Assembly: GCA_907163345.1 (NCBI GenBank)
Contig: CAJQUN010000003.1
Coordinates: 25,063,879 to 25,127,878, forward strand
Length of the DNA: 64,000 bases
DNA from: Haberlea rhodopensis
Lineage: Eukaryota; Streptophyta; Magnoliopsida; Lamiales; Gesneriaceae
Direction of reading: 5' to 3'
Shown: piece by piece, positions 44,636 through 55,967 of the stretch
How positions within the stretch are numbered: the stretch's first letter is position 1
Layout of the letters: each line of letters begins with the position of its first letter
Program-made: the position numbers and the translations under genes
The notes under the pieces: generated by a model
What the model saw: the letters and a program-made list of their open reading frames with translations, nothing else
What the model was told of the DNA's origin: nothing
Databases searched by the model: none

Positions 44636-45180
44636 GCTAACAAGATAGCGGCATACCTGTCTCCGTCGTCCAACAGTGGTGCACAATCAGCACCCATCGC
44701 TTGTAGGTGGCGTAATCCAGTGTTACGTACATAACGGTATAACCCATCGCTATAGAATCAACGGCATGATCCCTCGCCATAGAGTCAGCGGCATAAAACA
44801 TCGCTATAGATATCCGGCGGAATGACCTGTCGCTATATAATACCCGGCGGCATGAACCATCGTCAATAGATGTAGTGGAATGTACCATTGTTATATAATA
44901 CCCGGCGGCATGAACCATCGCCAATAGAATAGCGGAATTAACCATCGCTATGAATACCCAACGGCATAAACCATCGTCAATAGAATAGCGGAATGAACCA
45001 TCGCTATGAATACTCGGGGGCATAAACATACTCGGGGGCATAAACCATTGCCAATAGAATAGCGGAATGAACCATCGCTATGAATACCCGGTGGCATAAA
45101 CCATCGTCAATAGAATAGCGGAATGAACCATCGTTATGAATACCCGGCGGCATAAACCATCGCCAATAGAATAGTCGATC
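44636..45180. repeat. Minisatellite of about 55 bp, CGGCATAAACCATCGCCAAT type
   Basis: At least five clear units from about 44880, with variants from 44640, each combining AATAGAATAGCGGAATGAAC, CATCGCTATGAATACCC and GGCGGCATAAACCATCG. It lies inside the LARD-like interior. Confidence 0.85.
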
Positions 45181-45214
45181 CCTAGTCTTGTCATAGTAGT
45201 GTATTTTAATGCAC

Positions 45215-45840
45215 CTCGCTTGTCATGACCGCGACATTAATACCCCTCGCTTCGACATATCAGCGGCATCGAATAACCTTGCTCAAATGCGACATGCGGC
45301 AATACCTTCGCTTCAACATTTGGCTGCAAATATTCTTTCCTCGCTACGATATGACAGCGGCAAGTATTCTATCATCGCGTCAAGTGACAGCGGCAAAGCA
45401 TTTAAAATCATCACTCATCCATAACGACTCATGGGATATTCACCAAGCATTCCATCTATACCTGCAACACAATGCATATTTCATATCCCAATATACATAA
45501 CCATGAGTGTATTTTAATGCACATCCCTCAAATGTGACATGCGGCAATACCCTCGCTTCAACATTTGGCGGCAAAGCATTAAAATCATCACTCCAATATA
45601 TACAACCACAATGAGTGTATTTTAATGTACCTCGCTCAAATGTGACATGCGGCAATACCCTCGCTTCAACATTTGGCGGCAAAGCATTAAAATCATCACT
45701 CCAATATATATTCAACCACAATGAGTGTATTTTAATACACCTCGCTCAAATGTGACATGCGGCAATACCCTCGCTTCAACATTTGGTGGCAAAGCATTAA
45801 AATCATCACTCCAATATATATGCAACCACAATGCATAATC
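45215..45840. repeat. Tandem array of about 108-bp units
   Basis: Units starting GAGTGTATTTTAATG at 45503, 45611 and 45721, each with CTCGCTCAAATGTGACATGC, TTCAACATTTGGCGGC and AATCATCACTCCAATATAT. Less regular relatives extend left to about 45215. Confidence 0.9.
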
Positions 45841-46241
45841 CATGATGTATATAAAATGCAGGTTACCGTTTCGTGTCTTTCAACCTGGCCTTAGCCCTTC
45901 GTGTCATAGCGTCCCTACATGAACAATCCCAAACCATATTCACCACAATATGATTATAATAAGTAAATGCATAAATCATGAGTACAAATTACTTCCTGTA
46001 TCCCAATGCATTTCAAAATGCTCCCTTTGGTTGTCCATGTGCCACAATTCACAATCATAATCAACAGATTATATTATGATTCCATAGATGTCATGACATA
46101 TAATTGTTCTACTATGATCACATCATAAACGCACATAAGCAAAATAGTTGTGTCACACAACACTAACTACCATCATGCATAAGTATGCGCTTCTCATTCC
46201 CATTAACGTGTTCCTAGGCCCTCAACAGCCCCAAAGAGCAA

Positions 46242-46258
46242 CCACTGCTTTGATACCA
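46242..46258 (-). promoter_or_regulatory. Primer-binding site (tRNA-Met)
   Basis: TGGTATCAAAGCAGTGG on the minus strand, 4 bases inside the 5' LTR. One base differs from the usual CAGAGC core. Confidence 0.82.
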
Positions 46259-46262
46259 CTAA

Positions 46263-48543
46263 TGTAAGGACCCCCGTGCCCTTAACCCATTATTAGTGTA
46301 TTAATCCAAGCATTTAGTGCATGTAATCAAACATGTAGGGGAAAAACCCACTTATCACCATAGCAAATCATGCCAATAATAAAATTCTTTACATTATTCA
46401 ATATAATGTCTAGTTTTCCCCAACCAAGTCCACATACATATCATGCACCATTATAATACACTAACATATTCTCAGTTCATTTAGCAATTCAATAAATAAT
46501 TGTGTGCAACTCATAAATGAAGAGAGAAAGACCATTGCCTTTTTATGCATGCCATATACACATAATAGTGCTCACATGCGAGCATCAAATAGGTATATGT
46601 GTATCAAATGTATAAAATACGATGCTCAATACCGTCACTGGTACTTCGATCCCTGGAATCACCTCCATTTCATAGCTCGACCTCAACTCCAAAGCCATCG
46701 ATGTACCTAATCACTTGCCCCAACAGAGACAGAATACCAATATCCCAAATCCAGTAATCACAATAATACAATTCATAATTTACAAAAATGTAAATGCTAT
46801 GAAATATAATAGATACTCCCTGGATGGTATCATCCTCATCCGGGATTCCCTGTACCGTCCCTGTTCTCAAAATAACAGAAACCATCAAATTCTCAAATGC
46901 CAGTTAATCATTACTTTGATTAACAAATCCATTTGTCATATACCAATATCATAATCAATAATACCAAATCATTAAACAACGATTACAGATATTCCATATA
47001 TCTCACTTATGCTTCCATAATTCTATTAATTCTATTTCATTGCTCGCTCTACAATAGCGGCATTTCACTCTCACGCATGCTCAACAGCAGTGGCGTCATA
47101 ACCGATGTTCGCTCAAAGACGACAACATCCCAATCATTGCTCGCTCAAAAGCGGCACCATATAATTCCCAATGCATATATATCCATTTGTAGCAATTACC
47201 ATAAACCATGTATTTCATTATCCGTTTATTGCTAATACCATATACCATGCATTTCCATATAGATTTATTGCAATACAGTGTACCATGCACTCAACAATTG
47301 CAATTATAATAAATAATAAAGGGATATGCTCGTATGTCATACGTACCTTATAATTTCGTAGTTCAAGTCCAAACACTGCCTCAGTCCCGAGGTCCGATGA
47401 AGAAATGTGCTAAACACAATTCAAAAACTCATAATCAATGAGTAATCCCAAATTCATATGTACAAGCATGAAATCCGACCCCAATCATCCCAACACGATG
47501 ATTAAATAGTAAATGGTCGATAATCGCTCCCCAAAACCCGAGGGAGGATCCAAAATACAATTTTACACAATCGCAATATCGATCGATCGGTCACCATTAC
47601 TGATCGATCGGTAACTGTTCATAAATCCGATTTAAGCTACGGCTTTGCATCGATCGATCGGTCCAAGCTACCGATCGATCGCTAACCACCCACCGATCGA
47701 TCGGTCGCTCATACCGATCGATCGGTAAATACAGAAATAATCACTAACGCTACGCACTTGCACCGATCGATCAGTCCAAGCTACCGATCGATCGGGCGCT
47801 GCGCGAACCCAAAAATCACCATTTTTAAAAGCTTAAAAACCTCCACCATTCATACCCAAACTTCCTCCAACTCGAAAATAACCACATACAAACACCCTAG
47901 TACACTCAACAAGGGTTGTAATCCATTTTAAAACAAAACCCATAAGATTTCAAGATTTTACACAATCTCCCAAAACCCAAATCAACTCTAAACTCAACCA
48001 AACACCTCCAAATTACAATCAATACGAAGATAAAAGCGAGGGGAAGGAGATTACCAAATTATCTTCGAGAAATTCCAACTCCCGAGCCAAGCTTCAAGCC
48101 ATTTTCCTCCAAGGGAGAAATGAAGGGGTTTGGGGGGAGAAGGCGTGCGGGAGAGAGAGAAGAGAGGGGAGGGTTTTCGTATAATGACGAAATACCGAGT
48201 CCACTTTGTATATATAGCTACAAGGCTCCAAAATATCATTACCTCCACAACTACATAATGATTCATTAAAAATCATCTGTTTTCAATAATTATCTCTCCA
48301 ACTAAAATTTCATCACCAGCCCCAGTACAAAGTACTCCGGACCCCAGATTCTACCAAAAACAAAATTCCAAAGGTTATCGCCACGATGAGAATACAATCT
48401 CATCCCTTGGATTCAACGACTCCATAAATTGGATTTAAAATCCCCGAGAGTCCCAAAACTGTAATTATTCATAATTGCCACCACTAAAATCCATTAAGGA
48501 TTATTACTACACCGGGATTAATATCATTAATCCCCGGGCAACA
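46263..48543 (-). repeat. 5' LTR of the LARD-like element
   Basis: About 2281 bp. On the plus strand it starts TGTAAGGACCCCCGTGCC and ends CCCCGGGCAACA. It shares its right 500 bp with 41556-42059 and many phrases with 39880-41083. Confidence 0.8.
47578..47800. repeat. Cluster of CGATCGATCG palindromes in the LTR
   Basis: Eight or so CCGATCGATCGGT-type palindromes at about 47580, 47605, 47650, 47675, 47693, 47715, 47762 and 47783. Confidence 0.92.
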
Positions 48544-49041
48544 CATAGACCTTTGCAAAAAAACAAAAAATGGATTGAGATTTTTTGGCTTTGAGTTATC
48601 AATTTCATGTGTTACCAAACTTTTGGGTTTTTCAACTATGTATACATTTTTTAACCAAAAACAAAAAAAAAAATCAAAAAAATATATTGCAATTTTCATT
48701 TATGCAATCAATCGGAAAAGCCATTTAAATAATCTTTCGATTTTATGAGACTTGTGTTCGATTCAGATCAAAATGACTTCCGCACTGCAAGTTTTCTTCA
48801 AAATGTAGCAACAGTAATTGAGAAATAAAATAATGGAAGAGAACGTTAATGATGAAGAAACATAATGAAGAAGAAAGAGAAAACAAGAAGAAAACAAGGG
48901 ATTCGTAATTATAAATAAGGGTATTTTCATCATTTTTTGATATTGGGGATCAAATCCAAACAAAACATTAAGTTAGGGACTTTAAATGATTTATTGCTGA
49001 CACGGGGACTGAACATGAATGAAGTTGAACTTGGGAAAAGG
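48544..49041. other. Intergenic stretch
   Basis: AT-rich. No gene or clear element. Confidence 0.4.
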
Positions 49042-49469
49042 GATGTAATACAAATTTACCATTTTAATTCATGTTCCCAACTTTTTATCGATAAATAAAT
49101 TATTTAATCAAAAGAATGTACAAATACTCCGAGCATCCCCAGATAATTATTATCATGTCAAATACGATGTCTAGTATATGTCAAATATTACCTGTATATT
49201 TAACTAAATTAATGAACGATGGATTTGAAAGTCACTCAAATATAAATTCATCCTAAGGGATTTAATGCAAATTTACCATTTTAATTAATGGTCCCTACTT
49301 TTTATCGATAAATAAATTATTTAATCAAAAGAATGTACAAATACTCCGAGCATCCCCAAATAATTATTATCATGTCAAATACGATGTCTAGTATATGTCA
49401 AATATTACCAGTATATTTAACTAAATTAATGAACGATGGATTGAAAGTCACTCAAATATAAATTCATAC
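49042..49469. repeat. Tandem duplication of about 215 bp
   Basis: The unit with AAATTTACCATTTTAATT, ATCGATAAATAAATTATTT and AATACTCCGAGCATCCCC occurs at about 49042-49253 and 49259-49469, nearly identical. It is non-coding. Confidence 0.92.
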
Positions 49470-49855
49470 AGTAAAATATGAAATCAATGATTTCAAATAA
49501 TTCAATCCAAAAATGATTTGTCATTAGGATACAACTTATGTCAGGATCAAAATACATGTAGTTTGATATAATGTGTGCAGTTGGATCGATGGATAACAAG
49601 CTAAGTATTTCAAATACATAATAAATCTATGAGGTTTGTTTTGGTAAATCGTCTGACACTAGATTTTGAATCTTCAACTAGTTATTTTTTGAATCATTGT
49701 AGTGTTTCTCAAATTTATATCAGTATAGAGTAATTTCAAATCTTTCATATGATCCAATCATCCATTCTGAATATAAACATAGAAGTGCATCCAGGTCGAT
49801 GGATTTGAACTCGGATTTAAAATTCATATGACCTGTATGGGAGGAATGCAATTTA
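49470..49855. other. Intergenic stretch
   Basis: AT-rich, no gene or repeat that I can support. Confidence 0.4.
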
Positions 49856-50083
49856 GGATGTGTTTGGATTGAGGGATTTGATTTGGATGAATGGATTTGA
49901 TTTGGAGAAGGATTTGAATAATGGACTTAAAATGACACACATCTTGGGTGTATTTGAAATCCATCATAATTACATTACATCTACATAAATTAAGAAATTG
50001 ATAAATTTGAAATCCACCCAACATAAATCCAATCAAATGGATTTGATATCCATGGCTTCAAATCCCTCCATCCAAATGGACCA
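49856..50083. mobile_element. MITE, PIF/Harbinger-like, with TTA duplication
   Basis: 228 bp between two TTA trinucleotides. The left end GGATGTGTTTGGATTGAGGG and the inverted right end TGGTCCATTTGGATGGAGGG are clear terminal inverted repeats. The interior repeats GGATTTGATTTGGA and its complement, so the whole can fold back on itself. Confidence 0.75.
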
Positions 50084-50086
50084 TTA

Positions 50087-50340
50087 GGTTGTGTTTAGAT
50101 TGAGGGATTTGATTTAGAGGAAGGGATTTGATTTAAATAATGGATTTGAATGACCCATCTTGAGTATATTTCAAATCCATCAGTGAATTTCAAATCCACT
50201 TCTATGAACCTATGCATTTTCATTTGTAATTATTTGTAATTGTGGTGGATTTCAAATTCATCAAACATTGGATTATTTAAACCTCAAGTTTGAAACCTTT
50301 CTCGAATTAAAATCAGTCCAACCAAATCAAATCAATTCAA
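50087..50340. mobile_element. Second, decayed copy of the same MITE family
   Basis: Starts GGTTGTGTTTAGATTGAGGG directly after the shared TTA and follows the same GGATTTGATTT pattern. The right end is eroded. Confidence 0.55.
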
Positions 50341-50457
50341 TCAATCTAATATAACATTATTAAAATATGCATTGATGTCTTCAAACAACTTGGAATTCCT
50401 TGCATTTGATATGCAAGAAACCTGCTAGATGTAGCTAGAAGTCGAGCTTGGGCGAGA

Positions 50458-51550
50458 TGTGAGGGTCCCAATTTTTTTAAAACTCTCTTCAGGTTATTAC
50501 TGCAAGATATGTTATGTGACCCGTTGGAGTAGAACTTTATATTTCCAATAAAATTTATGGAAATTTAATTTTTTAAGAAATAAAGTTATTTTCAGCTAAG
50601 GTGTTACAATCATTTCACATATTGTCATTTTGTAATTAATAAAAAGAGCATGAACATGATTGCCTTCTAGCACATTGGCATTTTGTAACTAACAAAAGGT
50701 GCAGCGGCAATATTATCATTTAACACATTGGCATTTTGTAACTAACAAAAGGAGGAGGGACATTATATTCATGGAGCATGTTGTCATACCATGAGACCAT
50801 TTGGTGGGTCTCCTACAATCCTCCCTTACACCTCTAGGCTTTGGGTTCACTATTTGGTCATTTTGATGCGGCGATATCTTGAGAGCATCTACACCACATA
50901 TCTTGGATGTATATTGATTCGGTACAGTATGTGAGACTCAACTCTACACGAATTGAGCTGACAAGCTTAGACGTAAGGGTGAGCTGACATAACTCGTACA
51001 GAATGTCTAAACTGAGAAAACTTGTGCAAAAGGAATGAATTGGGGACCTCAATATCATCAGGGCTGCTTACCAGCTATCATAGTAAGGGACGAAATAAGG
51101 AGCTGAGGACTGAGCTGATATGCTCTTACACACGAGGGGAGAGCCAAGAAGGCTCACATATCAAGGCAGAAGCTCGCACATGAGCTAATGAGCTCTCGTG
51201 CATCAGGGCCAAGCTGAGTAACTCAATATTGTAAGGGCTAATCTAAGGAGCTCTCATGTACAAGGGTTAATCAGAAGCTCGCGCATGAGTGCTAAATTGA
51301 GGGGTCAACTTTACAAGGGTTGAAGTCAACAAGCTCTCGAACATAATGGCTTAGCTATGGCAAAAATATCATCAGGCTTCGGATGAAAAACAATCATAAA
51401 GCTGACCTAACTCATACATAAGGGCCGAACTGTGCAACTATGACACACAGGTGCATAGCTGAGAAGCGCATTCATAAGTGCTTAGCTGAGGAGTTCAATA
51501 ACAATTCACAACAAAGAAAAGAATCTAAAAAAAACGCCATGAATGAGTAA
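50458..51550. repeat. Degenerate repeat-rich region, possible LTR remnant
   Basis: Begins TGTGAGGGTCCCAATTTT, an LTR-like start. From 50840 to 51500 phrases like GAGCTCTCGTGCATC, GCTCGCACATGAG and AAGGGCTGAACTG-type words recur irregularly. No partner, primer site or gene was found. Confidence 0.3.
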
Positions 51551-51659
51551 ATAACTTCATAAAGAATTTCAAGAACTGAGAGAAGGGCATTTTAGCTTCT
51601 CATGACTCCAACTGAACCACTGGAATGCATATTCCAAAGAAGACACAACACGTCATGGG

Positions 51660-53452
51660 CTATTGCAAAGAGAACAATGTCCGATGAAGAACCCCTGACG
51701 GGGATGAAACTGTAGTAGCTATGGTGCGTACAGAATCATGGGGAGAGGCTGGATTTGAGCCCTCAACCCCAACCAATAATGGCCGCAAAGCTTCTCCAAG
51801 TGGCCCTCCTCGAGAAAATGGTAACCATATGTCTGTGACGTAACGATCATCATAATCTTTAAGACCGTAATTAATTTCAATCTCGCTCGTTTCTCCATCC
51901 AACACATTTCCAGAAGCCACAGCCATGGATAAATTGAGTGTAGGGGACAAATTTCCCTGATGGATGGACATGGGGCTGTGTGTGGCATTGCCATTTTTGC
52001 TGTTTTCGTAATTATCCAGTGACCAAGCATCAACGACTCCAGTCTGTGCCTGGAAATTTGAGTAAGAGAATGGATTTGAAGTCTCCACACAATCTTGATG
52101 AAAAAAGTGATTGGAACTACAACTGGAGGTGCATTCATTTGCCAAAAAACCCAGATTCACTTTCTTCATCAAGTGTTGCCAATTATTCTCAGCTGACTCA
52201 AATTTCATCATCAAGCTCGCATCCCTTCAATGTACAAGTAAAATCAATTAGTACACAGACAAACACACATTCAAACATGGGGGAACCTTAATTTCATGTG
52301 TGATTTGATAAAATGTAAGTTTTGACATCACATGAACGAATATTCAAACAAGCCAGACAAGGGGGGTTAAACTAGGTTTGCAATTAGTTTTAAAATGCAA
52401 GTTTTGTACTTCAAAACATAGCAAAGCCGTCCACTGAATTCAAGATTCTCCAAAAGCTACGTATAAATTGCCAAATGCTAAACAAACCTGTCAGATTTCA
52501 TAGGATTGAACAACAGATGGGGTTCATTTTGAGTAGATGTCTGGTGGGATGCAGTGCTATAGGCTTGAAGTGTGGGAAGAGGGCTTTGTTTAAGGCGCGT
52601 TTTCTTGCGAATTTCGCTATTGTTTCGAGTTTCCACAGGCTTTCTTGAACGCGAACGACCCTTGTGCAGGTGACGTTCACAGTACTTATGCAGCGGCACC
52701 ACGTCTTTTGAACATCTCCATTTCTTGCCATCGGTCCGCTTACACCTCCCTGGCTCCAGATCTCTATTCTTGAAACATCTGGCATTATATAGTTCTCCAC
52801 CATTCACTGCCATTAAAAATCAAGAAAAGGCAATTGACCGAATCAAATATAAAACAGGAGAAGAACAATTTTTTTTACAGTTAATGGAAGGGTCCGAAGC
52901 TGGAGTAGGAAAATTTAGTGAATTTGGATAGAAAAGATCATGAGGCAGAGGCAGAGAGGCCGTCAAGTATTTAAAGATCATAGCTTGTCTTTCAAGCTCT
53001 TTCCATTGAGCAGATGTAAAAGCTAGTCCCACATTCGAAGCCGTCACTCCTGCATCACCAGTTCATAGTTTACAAACGTTTTTGATAAATAAATAAAAAA
53101 AATCTTATCTAGATGTACAAAAAAGAAAGAATATAATTTTACCTGATGAATGGTATGCTGTTGTGGATTTCGAAGAGGGAAAACTATCAAGTGTCTGCAA
53201 ATTAGTCCTCGCAAGTTTATAACCTGCTGCGGAGTTACCAACACATGAAGTTGAGGCATCATTACGGTGTACATTGCTCAACACCTCGTTCGCTCCGCCA
53301 CAGTCATGGGTGCGCTCCACACCGCCGCCCCTGCCGCTAATAACGCCTACATCATCATTACCACCACTTAGAGGGCGGTTCAGATTTTCTAGATGATGAC
53401 GACCCATCATGCAGATCTTGGAGGGGAACGCTTCAATACTCAGCAAATTCAT
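51660..53452 (-). CDS. GRF: Growth-regulating factor (GRF) transcription factor
   Basis: GRFs are plant nuclear transcription factors that, with GIF co-activators, promote cell proliferation in leaves and meristems. Four minus-strand exons (53143-53452, 52879-53049, 52488-52806, 51660-52224) join in phase to 454 residues. The QLQ domain (GIF binding), [20 protein letters not shown], is in exon 2. The WRC domain (DNA binding, nuclear signal) is in exon 3: [20 protein letters not shown] followed by [19 protein letters not shown], with the C3H spacing intact. Exon 4 carries LSPTLNLSM and a [10 protein letters not shown] motif known from some GRFs. The upstream frame is open to 53524 but lacks an ATG, so the first ATG at 53452 is used. 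A 5'-UTR intron (53517-53624) is likely. A miR396 site overlaps the WRC exon. It looks intact; the subclass is inferred. Confidence 0.88.
52631..52651 (-). promoter_or_regulatory. miR396 target site in the GRF WRC exon
   Basis: The plus strand here reads TTCCACAGGCTTTCTTGAAC, the miR396 sequence itself with one extra G, which gives the well-known single-base bulge in GRF targets. In the protein it encodes RSRKPVE after the WRC motif. It predicts post-transcriptional repression of this GRF by miR396. Confidence 0.92.
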
Positions 53453-53516
53453 CAAACAAACAGCATCACTACCGGGTGGTGATTTCTTGTCCGTTTTAAA
53501 GGAAACTACGCATTCT

Positions 53517-53624
53517 CTAAACAAAAAAAGAACATCTTTTCTTCTATATCATAAAAAAAAACGGATTAATTAGAAAAAAGAAATAAATCAAACAAGGAAA
53601 GAACAACAAATAAGCATTACTCAC
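53517..53624 (-). other. Probable 5'-UTR intron of the GRF gene
   Basis: On the minus strand the donor CAGAAG/GTGAGTAATG is at 53624 and the acceptor TTTGTTTAG at 53517, with a T-rich tract before it. Upstream exon sequence has an in-frame stop and no ATG, so the intron is in the leader. Confidence 0.55.
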
Positions 53625-54003
53625 CTTCTGAAGGTATCGGTTTCGACTTCTACACTCTAGCGCATGAAAAAACAGCTTATTCATACACAGAATCACTAAC
53701 ACGATTCAAACAAGAACCAAAACACACACACGCACATACACAAAGAACCCACCTTAAAAAGTTCTCGATACTCTAATGGGATTTTAAGGTACAAATGGAA
53801 CCACTGAGACGGTGCTCATCTGTTGTGCGTGTGTCAAAAGCACTAGTAAAATAGGGTTTAATTTGTGTGTTTGACTTTGGAATTTAGTAATTGTTTTACC
53901 GCCATTCTCGTCCTTTGGTGTGCCTCCATGCTTCCAACATTCGTACCCGTATTGGGGACAAGACACGACAGCGCAACGCAATATAAATAAAATATTATTG
54001 CCT

Positions 54004-54011
54004 TATTTATA
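54004..54011 (-). promoter_or_regulatory. Candidate TATA box of the GRF gene
   Basis: TATAAATA on the minus strand, about 550 bp upstream of the ATG; with the leader intron removed this leaves a 5' UTR of about 400 bases. Plausible but unproven. Confidence 0.35.
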
Positions 54012-54228
54012 GTGAATAAGTGAGCAGATAAAAGCATGCGGCCTTTCTGCTTTTTCATTATAATTAGGCTAAAACTATTTTTTTTTAAAAGTTGTCAAAC
54101 TAAATTTTATTTGACCAAACAAGGGACCAAACAAGTTCGAATCAGCCAAAGTGGATTAAAATATGATATAAATAAGACAATATCTTTATTGTGATATCAT
54201 GAGATGTCAATTTTAATTTGTTTGAATC

Positions 54229-54884
54229 TGTCACGCCCCAAACCCAGTTCTACGCAAACGCGATTTCACAATGAGTTCTTATAGCAACTACTTCGTATCC
54301 GTCCTCGCCCTACGAAAATGGTTAATCAAGTTGTTATTTAGTCGATTGTGAGCCTTTATAAACCACTTTATATTTTCATCCACAACCAATATGGGACAGT
54401 GGTTTTACAAAACCCCTCCTTTTTAGAACCTTTTTAGAATGTGACGTCATTGTCGCCACCTAACTTATTGATCCACCGGCATCGAGAATCTAGAGGTGGC
54501 TCCTAGAGGTTCAAGATGTGGCCCCCGTCATGTAGCACTTTGCCCCGTAGGTTCAAGAGGTGGCTTTCAAGCATGTGGCACTTTGCCCCGCAGGTTCAAG
54601 AGGTAGCTCCCGTCGTGTAGCACTTTGCCCCTTAGGCTCAAGAGGTGGCTCACACGCACGTAGCACTTTGCCCCGCATAGCACTTGTCTCCCGATGTTGC
54701 CTGCCGGTGACCGGCTCTGATATCATTCTGTCACGCTTCGGGCCCAGGTCCACGCAAGCGCGACTTCACAATTGGCTCTTATAGCAACTACTCGTACGAA
54801 AATGGTTAACTCAAATTGTTATAATAGCCCATTGTAAGCCTTTATAAACCACTTTATATTTTCATCTACAACTAATGTGAGACA
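54229..54884 (-). mobile_element. TRIM (terminal-repeat retrotransposon in miniature)
   Basis: Two short direct repeats (54229-54398 and 54729-54884) start TGTCACGC and share ACTTTATATTTTCATC. They flank about 330 bp with a primer-like site, ATGATATCAGAGCC on the minus strand (about 54712-54725), and a purine tract AAAAAGGAGGGG near 54415. There is no coding region. Size and layout fit TRIMs, which depend on other elements. Target duplication was not found. Confidence 0.7.
54510..54680. repeat. 43-bp minisatellite inside the TRIM
   Basis: Four units with GTAGCACTTTGCCCCG and GGTTCAAGAGGTGGCT, at 54532, 54575, 54617 and 54660. Confidence 0.92.
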
Positions 54885-55628
54885 AGGGTTTTCCAGAATG
54901 TACTAAAAAGGATTTTTTAAAGTACAAAATGTAAATTGTGGATTAAAATATTATATAAAAAAAAGAATTGTTTTTAATAGAAATATATTTATATATATTT
55001 CATCGTAGTTTTATCCATACAAAAATATTTTATCGACTAGAGACAGACTAATGATCCATATTATCTCCCTATTTCTGACTAAAACCTCAAATTTTTTCGT
55101 ATCATTACATTATTTCCACAGATCATAGTTGACGCACCAAAAGAGGAAATTTTCCATTACCACAAACAGGGCATACCTGGCGTAAGGGCGTTATGTCAGG
55201 TATCGAACCTCTCGATATTGGGACTCAACCAGAGATTAAGTCAGAGTATACGATTGCTTTCCAAAAACGTTCTTATACTTTCAAAAGATAAAAAAAAAAC
55301 TTTTTATTTTATTTTATTTTATTATTTCTGTTATTATTTCTTTAAAATAAATAGGTAAAACTAAAAGTAGAGAAGCACGTTATGATATTCTTTTCACTGT
55401 TTTTACTTATGTTGTGATAAATTTGTAATAATTAGAAGTTTATTAAGATTTTTTTAACTTTAATAGCAAACAATCAATAATTTTACTTAAAAATAACTTT
55501 TTACAACATTAAGCAAAAACAACATAAAATTATTTTGAATAAACATTTAAAAACACACTCCGAATAGATTTAACTATTTAAGGGAAAAGTTAAATTACTT
55601 TAACAATTATGTATAAAAATTATTATTT
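54885..55628. other. Intergenic stretch
   Basis: AT-rich. A GC-richer patch at 55165-55250 (GGCATACCTGGCGTAAGG) stands out but I do not recognise it. No gene. Confidence 0.35.
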
Positions 55629-55890
55629 GTTATGAAACGTTTCATTAAATGTTTCATTACAATAAATGCATGTATTAATGCATTTGAGAAACGTAAGATT
55701 ATTAAATATCATAGTTGTTATGAAACGTGTATTGGATGTCCATTCACCTTCCACACTCCACCCCCATGTAACTACAATCTTAAGCCTATAAATAGAGGCT
55801 TAAAGCTAAATGAAATACAGAATGAAAAGCTCTCTAAATTCCTCTCTCTAAATTGTTCTCTATAGAATACAATACTATTATTTTATAACA
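55629..55890 (+). repeat. 5' LTR of the copia element
   Basis: About 262 bp with perfect inverted ends TGTTAT...ATAACA and a TATA box (CCTATAAATAGAGG, about 55787). It is followed directly by CGTTATCAGCACGA, a primer site used by many plant Copia elements. Confidence 0.8.
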
Positions 55891-55967
55891 CGTTATCAGC
55901 ACGAATCTCTAGCCAACTTTGTGTAAGAGTGGTATGTTTTATTTGTTTTCTTGATTTTAATTACAGT

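Larger units (their letters stand above)
41556..48543 (-). mobile_element. LTR retrotransposon derivative with non-coding interior (LARD-like), minus strand
   Basis: A 2.28-kb 5' LTR (46263-48543) and a truncated 3' LTR (41556-42059) flank 4.2 kb with a primer site at 46242-46258 and a polypurine tract (GTGGGGGATAATTG on the minus strand) at 42060. The interior has no recognisable gag or pol; parts consist of satellite-like tandem arrays. Long LTR elements without genes are called LARDs and need an autonomous partner. Confidence 0.7.

Noticed and set aside
44637..45041. 134-residue minus-strand frame
   Set aside because: Translation of the 55-bp minisatellite.
53784..53981. Minus-strand frame upstream of GRF
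   Set aside because: Lies in the GRF leader/promoter region, with no conserved motif; at most an upstream ORF.
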